Numbered from the stretch's first letter, positions 50,259 to 60,306 are shown. The stretch: 64,000 nucleotides of DNA from Sphingomonas endophytica (GCF_001476895.1 NZ_LDTB01000008.1:118486-182485); one strand, 5' to 3'. Translations and numbers: made by a program. The notes: generated from the letters alone by a model not told the origin.

Positions 50259-52523
50259 ATGACCGAACAGCACGCCGATCGCCCCGATTTCACTCCCTAT
50301 GACGGCCCGGCAGGCGGCTGGGGGTCGATGCGCTCGCTTGCCGACATCATTCCGCGCGAAAAGAACATCGCCGAGACGAGCGCCGAACTGCTGCGCCAGA
50401 ACAAGCCCGATGGCTTTGCCTGCGTCAGCTGCGCCTGGGCCAAGCCGCATCCGCCCGGCCCGGTCGAATTCTGCGAGAACGGCGCGAAGGCGACCGCGTG
50501 GGAGATCACCAGCCAGCGCGTGACCCCCGACTTCTTCCGTCGCCACACGCTGACCGACTTGCGCGGGTGGAGCGACTACCGGCTGGAGGAAGCCGGACGG
50601 CTGACGCACCCGATGAAATACGATCCGGCCACCGACAAATATGTCGTCGCGCCGTGGGAGGAGGCGTTCAAGGCGATCGCCGCGCGCCTGAAACCGCTGA
50701 ACCCGAAGTCCGTCGTGTTCTACGCCTCGGGCCGCGCCAGCCTGGAAACGTCGTACATGTGGCAGTTGCTGGCGCGGCTGTACGGCAACCAGAATCTGCC
50801 CGACAGCTCGAACATGTGCCACGAATCGACGTCGGTGGGGCTGAAGACCTCGATCGGCGTGCCGGTCGGCACCACCCGGCTGGAGGATTTCGACACCACC
50901 GAATGCATCCTGCACTTCGGGCAGAATGTCGCGACGAACAGCCCGCGCATGCTCCATCAATTGCGCTCGGTCGCGAAGCGCAACGTGCCGATCATCGTCT
51001 TCAACCCGTTGCGGGAGCGCGGGCTGGAGCGCTTCACCGATCCGCAGAACCCACTGGAAATGGCGACCGGCAAGGAAACCCCGATCGCCACCCAATATCA
51101 TCAGGTGAAGGCGGGCGGCGACATCGCGGCGATGACGGGCATCGCCAAATGGCTGCTCGACCATGATGCGATCGACCATGATTTCATCGCGACCCATACG
51201 CACGACTTCGCCCCCTTCGCCGACAAGGTCCGCGCGACCGGCTGGGACGAGATCGAGCGCGAATCGGGGCTGACGCGCGGCGCGATCGAACAGGCCGCCG
51301 CCGCCTACGGCCGCGCGAAGACCGCGATGGCGATCTACGGCATGGGGCTGACGCAGCATGTGAAGGGTGTCGACAACGTCCGGATGCTGGTCAACCTGAT
51401 GTTGCTGAAGGGCAATATCGGCAAGCCGGGCGCGGGGCTGTGCCCGGTGCGCGGGCATAGCAACGTGCAGGGGCAGCGCACGGTCGGCATCACCGAAAAG
51501 ACCGAACTGGCACCCGTCGAGAAGCTCAAGGAACGCTACGGCTTCTCGCCCCCAACCGAAAAGGGGCTGGACACGGTCGAGGCGTGTCGCGGGATCATCG
51601 ACGGGACGGTAAAGGCGTTCCTGTCGCTGGGCGGCAATTTCGCGCGTGCGGTGCCCGAAACCGAGTTGGTCGAGGACGGCTGGGCGCGGATGGACCTGTC
51701 GGTGCAGATCGCGACCAAGCTGAACCGCAGCCACCTGATCCCGGCGGCGGGCGAGACGTGGCTGCTCCCGTGCCTGGGCCGGATCGAGCGCGACCTGCAG
51801 GCGACGGGGCCGCAGCGCGTGACGGTCGAGGATTCGACCAGCGTCATCCACCCGTCGCTGGGCAAGGTCGAGCCCGCCAGCCCGCATCTGCTGTCCGAAC
51901 CCGCGATCGTCGCCGGGATCGCCAAGGCGCTGCTGCCCGCCAATCCCGCGATCGACTGGGATGCGTGGGTCGGTGACTATGCCCTCGTCCGCGACGAAAT
52001 CGCCGCCGTATTCCCGAACTTCTTCGCACGCTTCAACGAGCGGCTGAAAGAGGAACCGGGCGGCTTCTGGAAAGGCAACGAGGCCGCCGGGCGCGAATGG
52101 GACACGAAGAGCGGCAAGGCCGAGTTCCTGGTACCCGAGGTGATGAACGCCACCGGCTTCGCGCCTGCCGAGGGTCGGTTCCGGCTGCTGACCTTGCGAT
52201 CCAACGACCAGTTCAACACCACCGTCTATGGCTATTCCGATCGCTTTCGCGGGATCAACGGCACGCGGCAGGTGGTGCTGATGAACCGCGCCGATATCGC
52301 GCGTGCCGGGCTGACCGCCGGGCAGACGGTGACGCTGGCGACCGATGCCGAGGACAATCACGACCGGCGGGTCGGCGACCTGATCGTCGTCGAATACGAC
52401 CTGCCCGACGGCTGCGTCGCGGCTTATTACCCGGAGTGCAATCCGCTCATCCCGCTCGCCCATCACGCCGAGGAGAGCCACGTCCCCGCCGCCAAGTCGG
52501 TGCCGGTCCGGGTCATCGCCTGA
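50259..52523 (+). CDS. FdhF/YdeP family molybdopterin oxidoreductase
   Basis: 754 residues, the YdeP branch of the formate dehydrogenase-like Mo/W-bisPGD enzymes. An N-terminal motif CVSCAWAKPHP...FCENG (Cys55, Cys58, Cys72) has three cysteines rather than the four of a canonical [4Fe-4S] site, as is known for YdeP. The probable metal ligand is Cys187 in SSNMCHEST, at the place of the catalytic Sec/Cys. No beta or gamma subunit, hydrogenase or NAD-linked subunit gene follows. The reaction is unproven; in E. coli YdeP is linked to acid resistance. Confidence 0.9.
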   Translation: MTEQHADRPDFTPYDGPAGGWGSMRSLADIIPREKNIAETSAELLRQNKPDGFACVSCAWAKPHPPGPVEFCENGAKATAWEITSQRVTPDFFRRHTLTDLRGWSDYRLEEAGRLTHPMKYDPATDKYVVAPWEEAFKAIAARLKPLNPKSVVFYASGRASLETSYMWQLLARLYGNQNLPDSSNMCHESTSVGLKTSIGVPVGTTRLEDFDTTECILHFGQNVATNSPRMLHQLRSVAKRNVPIIVFNPLRERGLERFTDPQNPLEMATGKETPIATQYHQVKAGGDIAAMTGIAKWLLDHDAIDHDFIATHTHDFAPFADKVRATGWDEIERESGLTRGAIEQAAAAYGRAKTAMAIYGMGLTQHVKGVDNVRMLVNLMLLKGNIGKPGAGLCPVRGHSNVQGQRTVGITEKTELAPVEKLKERYGFSPPTEKGLDTVEACRGIIDGTVKAFLSLGGNFARAVPETELVEDGWARMDLSVQIATKLNRSHLIPAAGETWLLPCLGRIERDLQATGPQRVTVEDSTSVIHPSLGKVEPASPHLLSEPAIVAGIAKALLPANPAIDWDAWVGDYALVRDEIAAVFPNFFARFNERLKEEPGGFWKGNEAAGREWDTKSGKAEFLVPEVMNATGFAPAEGRFRLLTLRSNDQFNTTVYGYSDRFRGINGTRQVVLMNRADIARAGLTAGQTVTLATDAEDNHDRRVGDLIVVEYDLPDGCVAAYYPECNPLIPLAHHAEESHVPAAKSVPVRVIA

Positions 52524-52612
52524 CGGTACGCGCGCCGCGCGCGATAATTCTGCGACAATTGCGCCATAGCGCGTCCCTGCCGCTCCATGTGCGGGGCGGC
52601 AGGGAGTGAACG

Positions 52613-55381
52613 ATGCGTGTCCTTTGCCTCTTGCTGGCCTCCACCGCCGCGCTGCCGGTCCAGGCGCAGCAGACAGCGCCGACCCCTGCCGCTCCCGCCG
52701 CCAGCCAGGCCACGCCAAGGGCAGCCGAGCCGGAAGAGGAAGAGGGCGAGGATATCGTCGTCACCGGCACCCGCACCCAGCGCGGCGCGGTGATCGGCGA
52801 CGTCACGCCCGAGGAGCAATTGTCGCCCGCCGACATCCGCAGCTACGGCGTCAGCTCGGTCACCGAATTGCTCAATGAACTGTCGCCGCAGACCCGCTCG
52901 GGGCGCGGCGGCGGCGGGGCGCCGGTGGTGCTGCTCAACGGGCGGCGCATCTCCGGCTTCCAGGAGATCCGCGACCTTCCGACCGAGGCGATCCAGCGCG
53001 TCGACATTCTGCCGGAGGAGGTTGCGCTCAAATATGGCTATCGCGCCGACCAGCGTGTCGTGAACTTCGTGCTGCGCCGCCGTTTCCGCGCGGTCACCGC
53101 CGAAGCGGAGGATCGCTTCGCCACCGAAGGCGGGCGCAACACGCCGGGGGGCGAGTTGGACCTGCTGCGCATCCGCAACGACAAGCGCGTCAACCTGCAC
53201 CTCGAATACAGCCAGCCGGGTGCGCTGACCGAGGCGGAGCGCGACATCATCCAGGCCCCTAACGCGGCGGCGGTCGGCGGCAACGTATCGACCCTGAACC
53301 GTGGCGCGATCGATCCGCTGTTCGGCAATGCCACCACGCTGGGCGTGCCGGCGTCGGCGGCGACGGGAGCGCCGGCGCTCGGCGACTTCTCGACGACGCG
53401 CAACGTTACCGATCAGGGCGCGTACCGCACATTGCTGCCGGCGCAGCGCACGTTCAGCGCCAACGGCACCTATGCGACGACGATCTTCGGCAACGTATCC
53501 GCCTCGATCAACGCGACCGTCGACCACAACCGCACGCGCGCGTTGCGCGGACTGGCGGAGGTCGATCTCGATCTCCCGGTCGGCAGCCCCTATTCGCCGT
53601 TCGGCGTGCCGGTGCGGCTGTCCCGCGCGGTCGACGGCATCGGCGCGCTGACGCAGCAGGTGGAGACGACCGACCTGCATCTCGGTGCCACGCTTAACGG
53701 CGATCGCGGGCGCTGGCGCTGGTCGCTGACCGGGAACGTCGATCGCGATTCGAGCAATACCGTGACGCAGGCGGGACTGGACGCCGGCGCGTTGCAGGCG
53801 AGCATCGATGCGCTCGATCCGTTGACCAACCCCTACGCGCCGCTGTCGCTGGGGCGGCTCCCCGACGATACCGGGCGATCGGTCCAGACGCAGGCGGGGC
53901 TGGACGCGCTGGCCAGCGGCCCGCTGTTCGCGTTGCCGGCCGGCGACGCCAGTACCAGCATCCGTATCGGCGCATCGACCAGCGACTTCTCCAGCCAGTC
54001 GTTCCGGCGCGGCGTGGCGAGCGCGGCCGATATCGGCCGCGACATCGCCAATGCGCAAGTCAACCTGGACCTGCCGATCGCCAATAGCGCGCAGGGCGTG
54101 CTGAGCGCGCTGGGCAAGCTGTCGGTCAACGGCAATCTCGCGATCGATCGCCTGTCGGACTTCGGCACGCTCTGGACGCTGGGCTATGGTGCCAACTGGA
54201 CGCCGGTGACGGGCGTGCGGCTGCTCGTATCCGTCACCGATCAGGACGAGGCGCCGTCCGCGCAGCAGCTCGGCAACCCGAGCGTCACGACCCCGGGCGT
54301 GCGCGTGTTCGACTATGTGCGCGGCACGACGGCGACCGTCACCACCGTCACCGGCGGCAACCCCAACCTGATCGCCGACAACCGCCACGCGCTGAAGGTC
54401 GGGCTGGACCTGCGGCCGTGGACCGGGCGCGACATCAATTTCCGCGCCGACTATACGCGGCAGAGCACCGACGACCCGATCGCCGCTTTCCCCAGCGCGA
54501 CCGCCGCGATCGAGGCGGCGTTCCCCGATCGCTTCCAGCGCGACGGCGCGGGTAATCTGCTGCGCATCGATTCGCGCCCGATCAACTTCGCGCGCAGCGA
54601 GACGTCGCAATTCCGGTATGGCGTGAACCTGTCCTTCCGGCTGAAGTCGGATCTGCAAAAGCGTATCGAGGCGTTCCGCGCCGGCACCGGGCCGAACCCG
54701 TTCGAGGGATTACGCCCGCCCGGCGGCGAGCGTCGCCCGGACCGTCCGCCGCAGGACCGCACCCGTCCGGATGGCAGCGCGCAGAACGGTGGGCGCCCCG
54801 ACGCGCCCGCGGGCGGGGCCGGGCCCGGCGGCCCCCCGGGCGGCGGCGGCGGCGGCGGGGGCTGGCGCGGACGCGGCGGCGGCGCGCAGGCTGGCGGCCG
54901 GTTGCAGTTCGCGCTCTATCACACCTGGCATCTGACCGAGCGGGTGACGGTGGCGAATGGCGGCCCGGTGCTCGACCTCCTTCGTGGCGACGCGATCGGC
55001 GCGGCGGGCGGGCAGCCGCGCCACGAGCTGGAAGGGCAGGCGGGTTACGTCAACAACGGACTCGGCGCGCGGCTGTCGGTCAATTACCAGACCGGGACGC
55101 GGGTCAACGGCGGTACCGCTGCTGCCCCCGAGACGCTCGATTTCGGCGGCTTGGCCACCGCCAACCTGCGCCTGTTCGCCGATCTGGGCGGGCGGATCGA
55201 TTGGGTGCGCGCGCACCCGTGGATGCGGGGTACGCGGATCAGCGTGCAGTTCGACAATCTCCTCAACACCCGCCGCGATGTCCGCGACCAGAACGGCGAT
55301 GTGCCGATCGGCTTCCAGCCGGGCTATCTCGACCCGGTCGGACGGACGATCCGCGTGTCGGTGCGCAAATTGTTCTTCTGA
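52613..55381 (+). CDS. TonB-dependent outer-membrane receptor
   Basis: 922 residues with a signal peptide (MRVLCLLLASTAALPVQAQ). A negatively charged N-terminal segment (EEEEGEDIVVTGTR) leads to the plug domain: SSVTELLNELSPQTRSGRGG, VVLLNGRRISGF and AIQRVDILPEEVALKYGYRAD. A 22-strand-type barrel follows, ending in FF as expected for Bam recognition. A glycine/proline-rich insert of about 70 residues lies at residues 695-765. The ligand is unknown; no transporter or regulator gene next to it fixes it. Confidence 0.93.
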   Translation: MRVLCLLLASTAALPVQAQQTAPTPAAPAASQATPRAAEPEEEEGEDIVVTGTRTQRGAVIGDVTPEEQLSPADIRSYGVSSVTELLNELSPQTRSGRGGGGAPVVLLNGRRISGFQEIRDLPTEAIQRVDILPEEVALKYGYRADQRVVNFVLRRRFRAVTAEAEDRFATEGGRNTPGGELDLLRIRNDKRVNLHLEYSQPGALTEAERDIIQAPNAAAVGGNVSTLNRGAIDPLFGNATTLGVPASAATGAPALGDFSTTRNVTDQGAYRTLLPAQRTFSANGTYATTIFGNVSASINATVDHNRTRALRGLAEVDLDLPVGSPYSPFGVPVRLSRAVDGIGALTQQVETTDLHLGATLNGDRGRWRWSLTGNVDRDSSNTVTQAGLDAGALQASIDALDPLTNPYAPLSLGRLPDDTGRSVQTQAGLDALASGPLFALPAGDASTSIRIGASTSDFSSQSFRRGVASAADIGRDIANAQVNLDLPIANSAQGVLSALGKLSVNGNLAIDRLSDFGTLWTLGYGANWTPVTGVRLLVSVTDQDEAPSAQQLGNPSVTTPGVRVFDYVRGTTATVTTVTGGNPNLIADNRHALKVGLDLRPWTGRDINFRADYTRQSTDDPIAAFPSATAAIEAAFPDRFQRDGAGNLLRIDSRPINFARSETSQFRYGVNLSFRLKSDLQKRIEAFRAGTGPNPFEGLRPPGGERRPDRPPQDRTRPDGSAQNGGRPDAPAGGAGPGGPPGGGGGGGGWRGRGGGAQAGGRLQFALYHTWHLTERVTVANGGPVLDLLRGDAIGAAGGQPRHELEGQAGYVNNGLGARLSVNYQTGTRVNGGTAAAPETLDFGGLATANLRLFADLGGRIDWVRAHPWMRGTRISVQFDNLLNTRRDVRDQNGDVPIGFQPGYLDPVGRTIRVSVRKLFF

Positions 55382-55402
55382 CCCGTCGATGACGCAAAGT
55401 GC

Positions 55403-55532
55403 CGTCGCCCCTGCGCGGGCGAGGAGCTATGTCGGTCGAATGGCTTGGAGCATCTGACATTGTCGCCGAAGGGCTTGTGTCAGATGCTCCGACAGGGTGC
55501 GGGCATGCGCCCATGCCGGCGCGGGGGCGACG
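55403..55532. repeat. 130-bp palindromic repeat, CGTCGCCCC class, copy 2
   Basis: Ends CGTCGCCCCTGCGCGGGC and GCGCGGGGGCGACG. It shares GTCGAATGG (55435-55443) with copy 1 at 13731 and has a perfect 13-bp inner stem, GGAGCATCTGACA (55447-55459) with TGTCAGATGCTCC (55478-55490). It begins directly after the minus-strand transporter stop codon. Confidence 0.85.
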
Positions 55533-55533
55533 A

Positions 55534-57048
55534 TCAGAGACCGATCCGCCGCGCCAGCCATCGAGCCGCCGCTTCCGGTGACTGCTTGTCGCCGTCGCGA
55601 TCGACGCGATAGTTCGCTTCCCGCATCGCTTCCACCGGGATACGCCCGATCAGCGGGCGCAGCGCCGCCGCGAACTTCGCGTCGTCACGATGCGCGGGCG
55701 ACAGCAGCAGGATCGCGTCATAGCCCGGGATCGCCCGCCTGGGATCGGCGAGGATCGTCAAGCGCTCCGCGGCGATCCGTCCGTCGGAGGAAAAGGCGCT
55801 GATCACGTCGGCGCGTCCGCTTGCCAGCGCGCGATACATGAAGGTCGGGCTGTACGGCGTCGCCGCGGCGAAACGCAGCGGGTAGGCGCGCTGGATCGCG
55901 GCCCATTCGGGCCGATCGAGAAACTCCAGGTCCGCGCCGAAGCGCAGGTTCGGCGCGGCGGGGACCAGATCCTGAAGGGTGGCGATCCCACGCGCCCGCG
56001 CGTCCGCGCCGCGCATCGCGAAGGCATAGGCATTTTCGAACCCGAGCGTCCCCAGCAGCGTGACACCGTGCGTCCGGCGTGCCCAGTCGGCGATCGCGCG
56101 CACCTGCACCGCGCGTGGCGGGGTGTCGGTGCGGTGCAACTCCGCACCCCAGATCGTGCCGGCATAGTCGACATAGACATCGATCTCGCCCCCCGCGACG
56201 GCCCCGAACGCGACCGCCGATCCCAGTCCGTCGCGATAGCTGACGCGATAGCCGGCGCGCTCAAGCTGCGCACCGATCAATCGCGCGAGAATATATTGTT
56301 CGGAGAAGTTCTTCGCGCCGATCACGATCGTCCGGTCGCGCCCGCTCGCCCACAGCGGCGCGCTCGCCGCCAGCGTCGCCGCCGCCAGCAATCCCAACGC
56401 CGTGCCCACTCGCCGCCAGCGCCGCTGCCCCGCCGCACGCTCCGCCCAGCCCAGCAGCGCATCGACCGCCAGCGCCAGTGTCGCCGCGCCGCCGCAGCCC
56501 GCGATCACCAGCGTCCATGCCTGCGTCTGCAATCCGGCGAAGATCAGGTCGCCGAGGCTCGGTTGCCCGACGGTCGTCGACAGGGTCGCCGCTCCGATCG
56601 TCCACACCGCCGCCGTCCGAACTCCCGCCATCGCGATCGGCAACACCAGCGGCAGTTCGACGAGCCGCAGTGTCTGGGCGCGCGTCATCCCAATGCCGGC
56701 CGCCGCCTCCCGCACCGCCGGGTCCAGCCCGCGCAAGCCGGTCACGAGATTGCGGACGATCGGTAGCAGCGCGTAGAGGGTCAGCGCCAGCAGCGCCGGC
56801 AGGAAGCCCAGCGCGGGTACGCCATGCCCGATCCACAACAACACCGGGTAGAAGAGCGCGAGCAGCGCGAGGCTGGGGATCGTCTGGACCAGGCTGGCAG
56901 CGCCGAGCACCACGGCCGCCAGTCGCGGCGCCCGCGCGGCGCGAATCGCGACCGGCGCGCCCACGAGCAACGCCAACGCCAATGCCGCCATCGCCAGCAG
57001 CAGGTGCTGCGCGGCGAGCGCCGGGACGCGAGCAAGCGCGTCGCTCAT
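55534..57048 (-). CDS. ABC importer, permease fused to substrate-binding protein (OpuB/EgtU type)
   Basis: 504 residues. The N-terminal half (about 1-210) has five or six hydrophobic helices with the permease coupling loop EAAAGIGMTRAQTLRLVELP. The C-terminal half (about 215-504) is a type II binding protein (PF04069): IVIGAKNFSEQYILARLIGAQL, DYAGTIWGAELHR and FGADLEFLDRPEW. The fusion keeps the binding domain at the outer face of the inner membrane. Close relatives carry glycine betaine, choline or carnitine, and the same architecture serves ergothioneine (EgtU). The substrate here is open. Confidence 0.9.
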   Translation of the reverse strand: MSDALARVPALAAQHLLLAMAALALALLVGAPVAIRAARAPRLAAVVLGAASLVQTIPSLALLALFYPVLLWIGHGVPALGFLPALLALTLYALLPIVRNLVTGLRGLDPAVREAAAGIGMTRAQTLRLVELPLVLPIAMAGVRTAAVWTIGAATLSTTVGQPSLGDLIFAGLQTQAWTLVIAGCGGAATLALAVDALLGWAERAAGQRRWRRVGTALGLLAAATLAASAPLWASGRDRTIVIGAKNFSEQYILARLIGAQLERAGYRVSYRDGLGSAVAFGAVAGGEIDVYVDYAGTIWGAELHRTDTPPRAVQVRAIADWARRTHGVTLLGTLGFENAYAFAMRGADARARGIATLQDLVPAAPNLRFGADLEFLDRPEWAAIQRAYPLRFAAATPYSPTFMYRALASGRADVISAFSSDGRIAAERLTILADPRRAIPGYDAILLLSPAHRDDAKFAAALRPLIGRIPVEAMREANYRVDRDGDKQSPEAAARWLARRIGL

Positions 57049-57815
57049 CCGGCCAGCGCCGCCAGCCGTCGCGCCTGATCGCGCGGCACCGCGACCAGCG
57101 CCTGCGCCACGTCGCCGCCCTCGCCGGCCAGCAACGCGGCGGGCGTCGCGTCGGAGACCACGCGTCCCGCCGCCATCACCAGCACGCGCGTCGCCAGCAG
57201 CAGCGCCTCGGCCATGTCGTGGGTCACCATGATCGTCGTCAGCCGCAGCTCGTCATGCAGCCGCCGCACCGCGCCGGCCAGCGACTCGCGCGTGACGGGA
57301 TCGAGCGCGCCGAACGGCTCGTCCATCAACAGCAATCCCGGGCGCGTCACCAGCGCGCGCGCCACCCCGACGCGCTGCCGCTGTCCGCCGGACAGTTCGG
57401 CGGGCATCCGGGTGGCGAGAACGTGCGGCAGTTCGACCAGGTCGAGCATCGCCAGTGCCCGCGTGTGGTCGGGCGCGCCCGCCAGCTTCAGCGGCAGCGC
57501 GACATTCTCCGCGACGGTCAGGTGCGGGAACAGTCCGACATCCTGGAACACATAGCCGATCGACCGCCGCAGCGCCGGGGCGGGGCCGGCAGCGACATCC
57601 TTGTCGTCCAGCATCACGCGACCGGCATCGGGTATCACCAGCCGGTTGATCGTTTTCAGCAGCGTCGACTTGCCCGATCCCGACGTCCCGACCAGCGCGA
57701 CGAAGCTGCCGGCGGCGATCGTCAGCGAGACGTCGTCGACCGCCGGGGGCGCATCGCCGTACCGCTTGCCGACCTGCTCGAACCCGACCGCCGGACCTGT
57801 CGAAAGTGCTGGCAT
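57045..57815 (-). CDS. ABC transporter ATP-binding protein (OpuBA/OsmV-like)
   Basis: 256 residues. Walker A is GTSGSGKSTLLKTIN, the signature is ELSGGQRQRVGVARAL and Walker B is LLLMDEPFGALDP. The switch His is in VTHDMAEALLL. It lacks the two C-terminal CBS domains of longer OpuA-type ATPases, so regulation by ionic strength through CBS is absent. It overlaps the permease/binding-protein gene by 4 bp. Confidence 0.93.
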   Translation of the reverse strand: MPALSTGPAVGFEQVGKRYGDAPPAVDDVSLTIAAGSFVALVGTSGSGKSTLLKTINRLVIPDAGRVMLDDKDVAAGPAPALRRSIGYVFQDVGLFPHLTVAENVALPLKLAGAPDHTRALAMLDLVELPHVLATRMPAELSGGQRQRVGVARALVTRPGLLLMDEPFGALDPVTRESLAGAVRRLHDELRLTTIMVTHDMAEALLLATRVLVMAAGRVVSDATPAALLAGEGGDVAQALVAVPRDQARRLAALAG

Positions 57816-57877
57816 CGCCGCCCGTGATGCGGGAAGCGTGGCGCGGTAACAAGCGATAAGAACAAGGGGGGCGGGCG

Positions 57878-58663
57878 ATGAAGGCGATGCTGGTCACGGG
57901 TGGCGGCTCGGGAATCGGGCGCGCGGTGGCGCAATTGTTCAGCGCGCGGGGCTGGCGCGTCGGACTGGCCGACATCGACGCGCGCGCGCTGACCGAAACC
58001 GCCGCCTTGCTGCCTGCGGATCGCACCAGCACGCATGTCATGGACGTGCGTGGCGCCTCCGAATGGGAGGAGGTGCTGGCGGAGTTCGCGCGGATCAGCG
58101 ACGGGCGGCTCGACCTGCTGTTCAACAACGCCGGGATCGCGGCGGGGGGTGCCTTCGCCGACATCGGGCTGGAGGCGATCGACCGGGTGATCGACGTCAA
58201 CTTTCGCGGCATGGCGTACGGCGCGCGGATGGCGTTTCCGTATCTGAAGGCCACGCCGGGATCGTGCCTGCTCAACACCGCCTCCGCCTCGGCGATCTAC
58301 GGCTCGTCGGGGCTGGCGATCTATTCGGCGACCAAGTTCGCGGTGCGCGGGCTGACCGAGGCGCTGGACGGCGAATGGGCGCAGCACGGCGTCCGGGTCA
58401 GGTCGCTGATGCCCAGTTTCATCGACACCAACCTGCTGTCGGTTGCGGTCGCCGGCACCAACCGCACCGCGCGCGACACGGTGGTCGCGGCCGGCATGGA
58501 GTTCACGCCGGTCGAGGTCGTGGCGCAAAAGGCGTGGGAGGCGGTTCACGGCGACCGGCTCCACACGCCGGTGGGCAGGACCGCCCGGCGGATGGCGTTC
58601 GCCGCGCGCTGGCTGCCCGGCCGGATGCGCACGATGATGCGCGCGGCCGGGCGGCGCGGGTAA
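57878..58663 (+). CDS. Short-chain dehydrogenase/reductase
   Basis: 261 residues, classical SDR. The cofactor motif is TGGGSGIG (residues 7-14), with NNAG at 83-86. Catalytic residues are Ser136/138 region (NTASASA), Tyr149 and Lys153 (YSATK). An acidic residue after strand 2 (ADID, Asp34) suggests NAD(H) preference. Substrate unknown. A GGGGGG-type ribosome-binding site precedes the ATG. It is convergent with purH. Confidence 0.9.
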   Translation: MKAMLVTGGGSGIGRAVAQLFSARGWRVGLADIDARALTETAALLPADRTSTHVMDVRGASEWEEVLAEFARISDGRLDLLFNNAGIAAGGAFADIGLEAIDRVIDVNFRGMAYGARMAFPYLKATPGSCLLNTASASAIYGSSGLAIYSATKFAVRGLTEALDGEWAQHGVRVRSLMPSFIDTNLLSVAVAGTNRTARDTVVAAGMEFTPVEVVAQKAWEAVHGDRLHTPVGRTARRMAFAARWLPGRMRTMMRAAGRRG

Positions 58664-58676
58664 AGCCGCGCCCGCC

Positions 58677-60251
58677 TTAGTGGCGGAAGTGGCGCATCCC
58701 GGTGAAGACCATCGCCAGCCCGGCCGCATCGGCCGCCGCGATCACCTCGTCGTCGCGGATCGAACCGCCGGGCTGGATCACCGCCGTCGCGCCCGCCTCG
58801 ACCGCCGCCAGCAGCCCATCGGCGAAGGGGAAGAAGGCGTCGGATGCCACCGCCGAGCCGATCGTGCGCGGCTCGCCCCACCCCGCCTTGTCGGCGGCGT
58901 CCTTGGCCTTCCACGCCGCGATGCGCGCGGATTCCAGCCGGTTCATCTGCCCCGCGCCGACACCTGCCGTGCTGCCACCCTTGGCATAGACAATCGCGTT
59001 CGACTTGACGTGCTTGGCGATGGTCCAGGCGAACAGGCAGTCCGCCAGTTCCTGTTCGGTCGGCTGGCGCTTCGTCACCACCTTCAGGTCGGCGGGCAGG
59101 ACACGCCCGGCATCGCGCGACTGGACCAGCCAGCCGCCCGCGATCGACTTGGCGAACAGCCCGTCGCGCGCCGGATCGGGCAGCGCGCCGGTCAGCAGCA
59201 GCCGCAGGTTCTTCTTCGCGGCGAACAGCGCCAGCGCCTCCGCGTCGGCGTCGGGGGCGACGACGACTTCGGTGAAGATGCCGGTGATCGCCTTCGCCGT
59301 GACGCCATCGAGCGGGCGGTTGACCGCGATGATCCCGCCGAACGCGCTGACCGTGTCGCACGCGAATGCCGCCTCATACGCTTCGGCCAGCGTCGCGGCG
59401 GTCGCGACGCCGCACGGATTGGCGTGCTTGACGATCACGCAGGTCGGATCGGCGTCGCGGAACTCGGCGATCAGTTCCAGTGCGGCGTCGGCGTCGTTAT
59501 AATTGTTGTAGCTCAGCGCCTTGCCCTGCACCTGTCGCGCTTGCCCGATGCCGGGGGTGGCGTCGCCGGTCGCGGCATAGAAGGCCGCGTGCTGGTGCGG
59601 GTTCTCGCCATAGCGCAGTTCCTCGCCCGCGCGGCGCAGCGTGATCGGCAGCGTGGCGGGGAAGCGTTCGCCCTGATCGACCTGCCCGAACCAGCGCGCG
59701 ATCGCGCCGTCATAGGCGGCGGTGGTGGCGAACGCCTTGGCCGCCAACCGCTTGCGATCGTTGAGTGTTGTCGTCCCTTCGGCGACCAGCGCATAGTCGG
59801 CGGGGTCGGTGACGATCGCGACATAGGCATGATTTTTCGCGGCCGAACGGACCATGCTCGGTCCGCCGATATCGATATTTTCGACCACCTCGTCGCGATC
59901 CGCGCCCTTCGCGACGGTCGCCTCGAACGGATAGAGGTTCACGACCACCAGATCGATCGCGCCGATCTGATGCTCCGCCATCGACGCGGCGTGGGCGGCA
60001 TCGTCGCGCACCGCCAGCAACCCGCCATGGACCTTCGGGTGCAGCGTCTTGACGCGCCCGTCCATCATCTCCGGGAAGCCGGTCAGCTCGCTGATGTCGC
60101 GCACCGTCAGCCCGGCGTCGCGCAGCGCCTTGGCGGTGCCGCCGGTCGAGACGAGTTCGACGCCCTTGCCCGACAGGGCGGTGGCGAGATCGACGATCCC
60201 GGTCTTGTCGGAGACGGAAAGGAGCGCGCGGCGGACGGGGATGCTGGTCAT
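58677..60251 (-). CDS. purH: Bifunctional AICAR formyltransferase/IMP cyclohydrolase
   Basis: 524 residues. It catalyses the last two steps of IMP synthesis. The N-terminal IMP cyclohydrolase (about 1-195) carries [34 protein letters not shown] and [14 protein letters not shown]. The C-terminal formyltransferase has [26 protein letters not shown] and [13 protein letters not shown] 60251 is used; 12 codons of upstream open frame are ignored. It closes the rsmB-rpe-heparinase-purH series, 179 bp after the heparinase gene. Confidence 0.97.
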   Translation of the reverse strand: MTSIPVRRALLSVSDKTGIVDLATALSGKGVELVSTGGTAKALRDAGLTVRDISELTGFPEMMDGRVKTLHPKVHGGLLAVRDDAAHAASMAEHQIGAIDLVVVNLYPFEATVAKGADRDEVVENIDIGGPSMVRSAAKNHAYVAIVTDPADYALVAEGTTTLNDRKRLAAKAFATTAAYDGAIARWFGQVDQGERFPATLPITLRRAGEELRYGENPHQHAAFYAATGDATPGIGQARQVQGKALSYNNYNDADAALELIAEFRDADPTCVIVKHANPCGVATAATLAEAYEAAFACDTVSAFGGIIAVNRPLDGVTAKAITGIFTEVVVAPDADAEALALFAAKKNLRLLLTGALPDPARDGLFAKSIAGGWLVQSRDAGRVLPADLKVVTKRQPTEQELADCLFAWTIAKHVKSNAIVYAKGGSTAGVGAGQMNRLESARIAAWKAKDAADKAGWGEPRTIGSAVASDAFFPFADGLLAAVEAGATAVIQPGGSIRDDEVIAAADAAGLAMVFTGMRHFRH

Positions 60252-60306
60252 GCGCGCGCGCTTACGCGGGGCAGGGGCGGGGCTCAAGTGCGAAGCGATC
60301 CCTCTC

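Noticed and set aside
47401..52523. Linking the pterin dehydratase to the molybdoenzyme as one cofactor operon
   Set aside because: They are separated by the coupled hydroxylase/DUF1989 pair, a repeat and an opposite-strand gene.
49917..52718. 933-codon minus-strand frame opposite fdhD and the FdhF/YdeP gene
   Set aside because: Compositional shadow: the plus-strand genes carry complete cofactor motifs, and the antisense product is low-complexity and basic.
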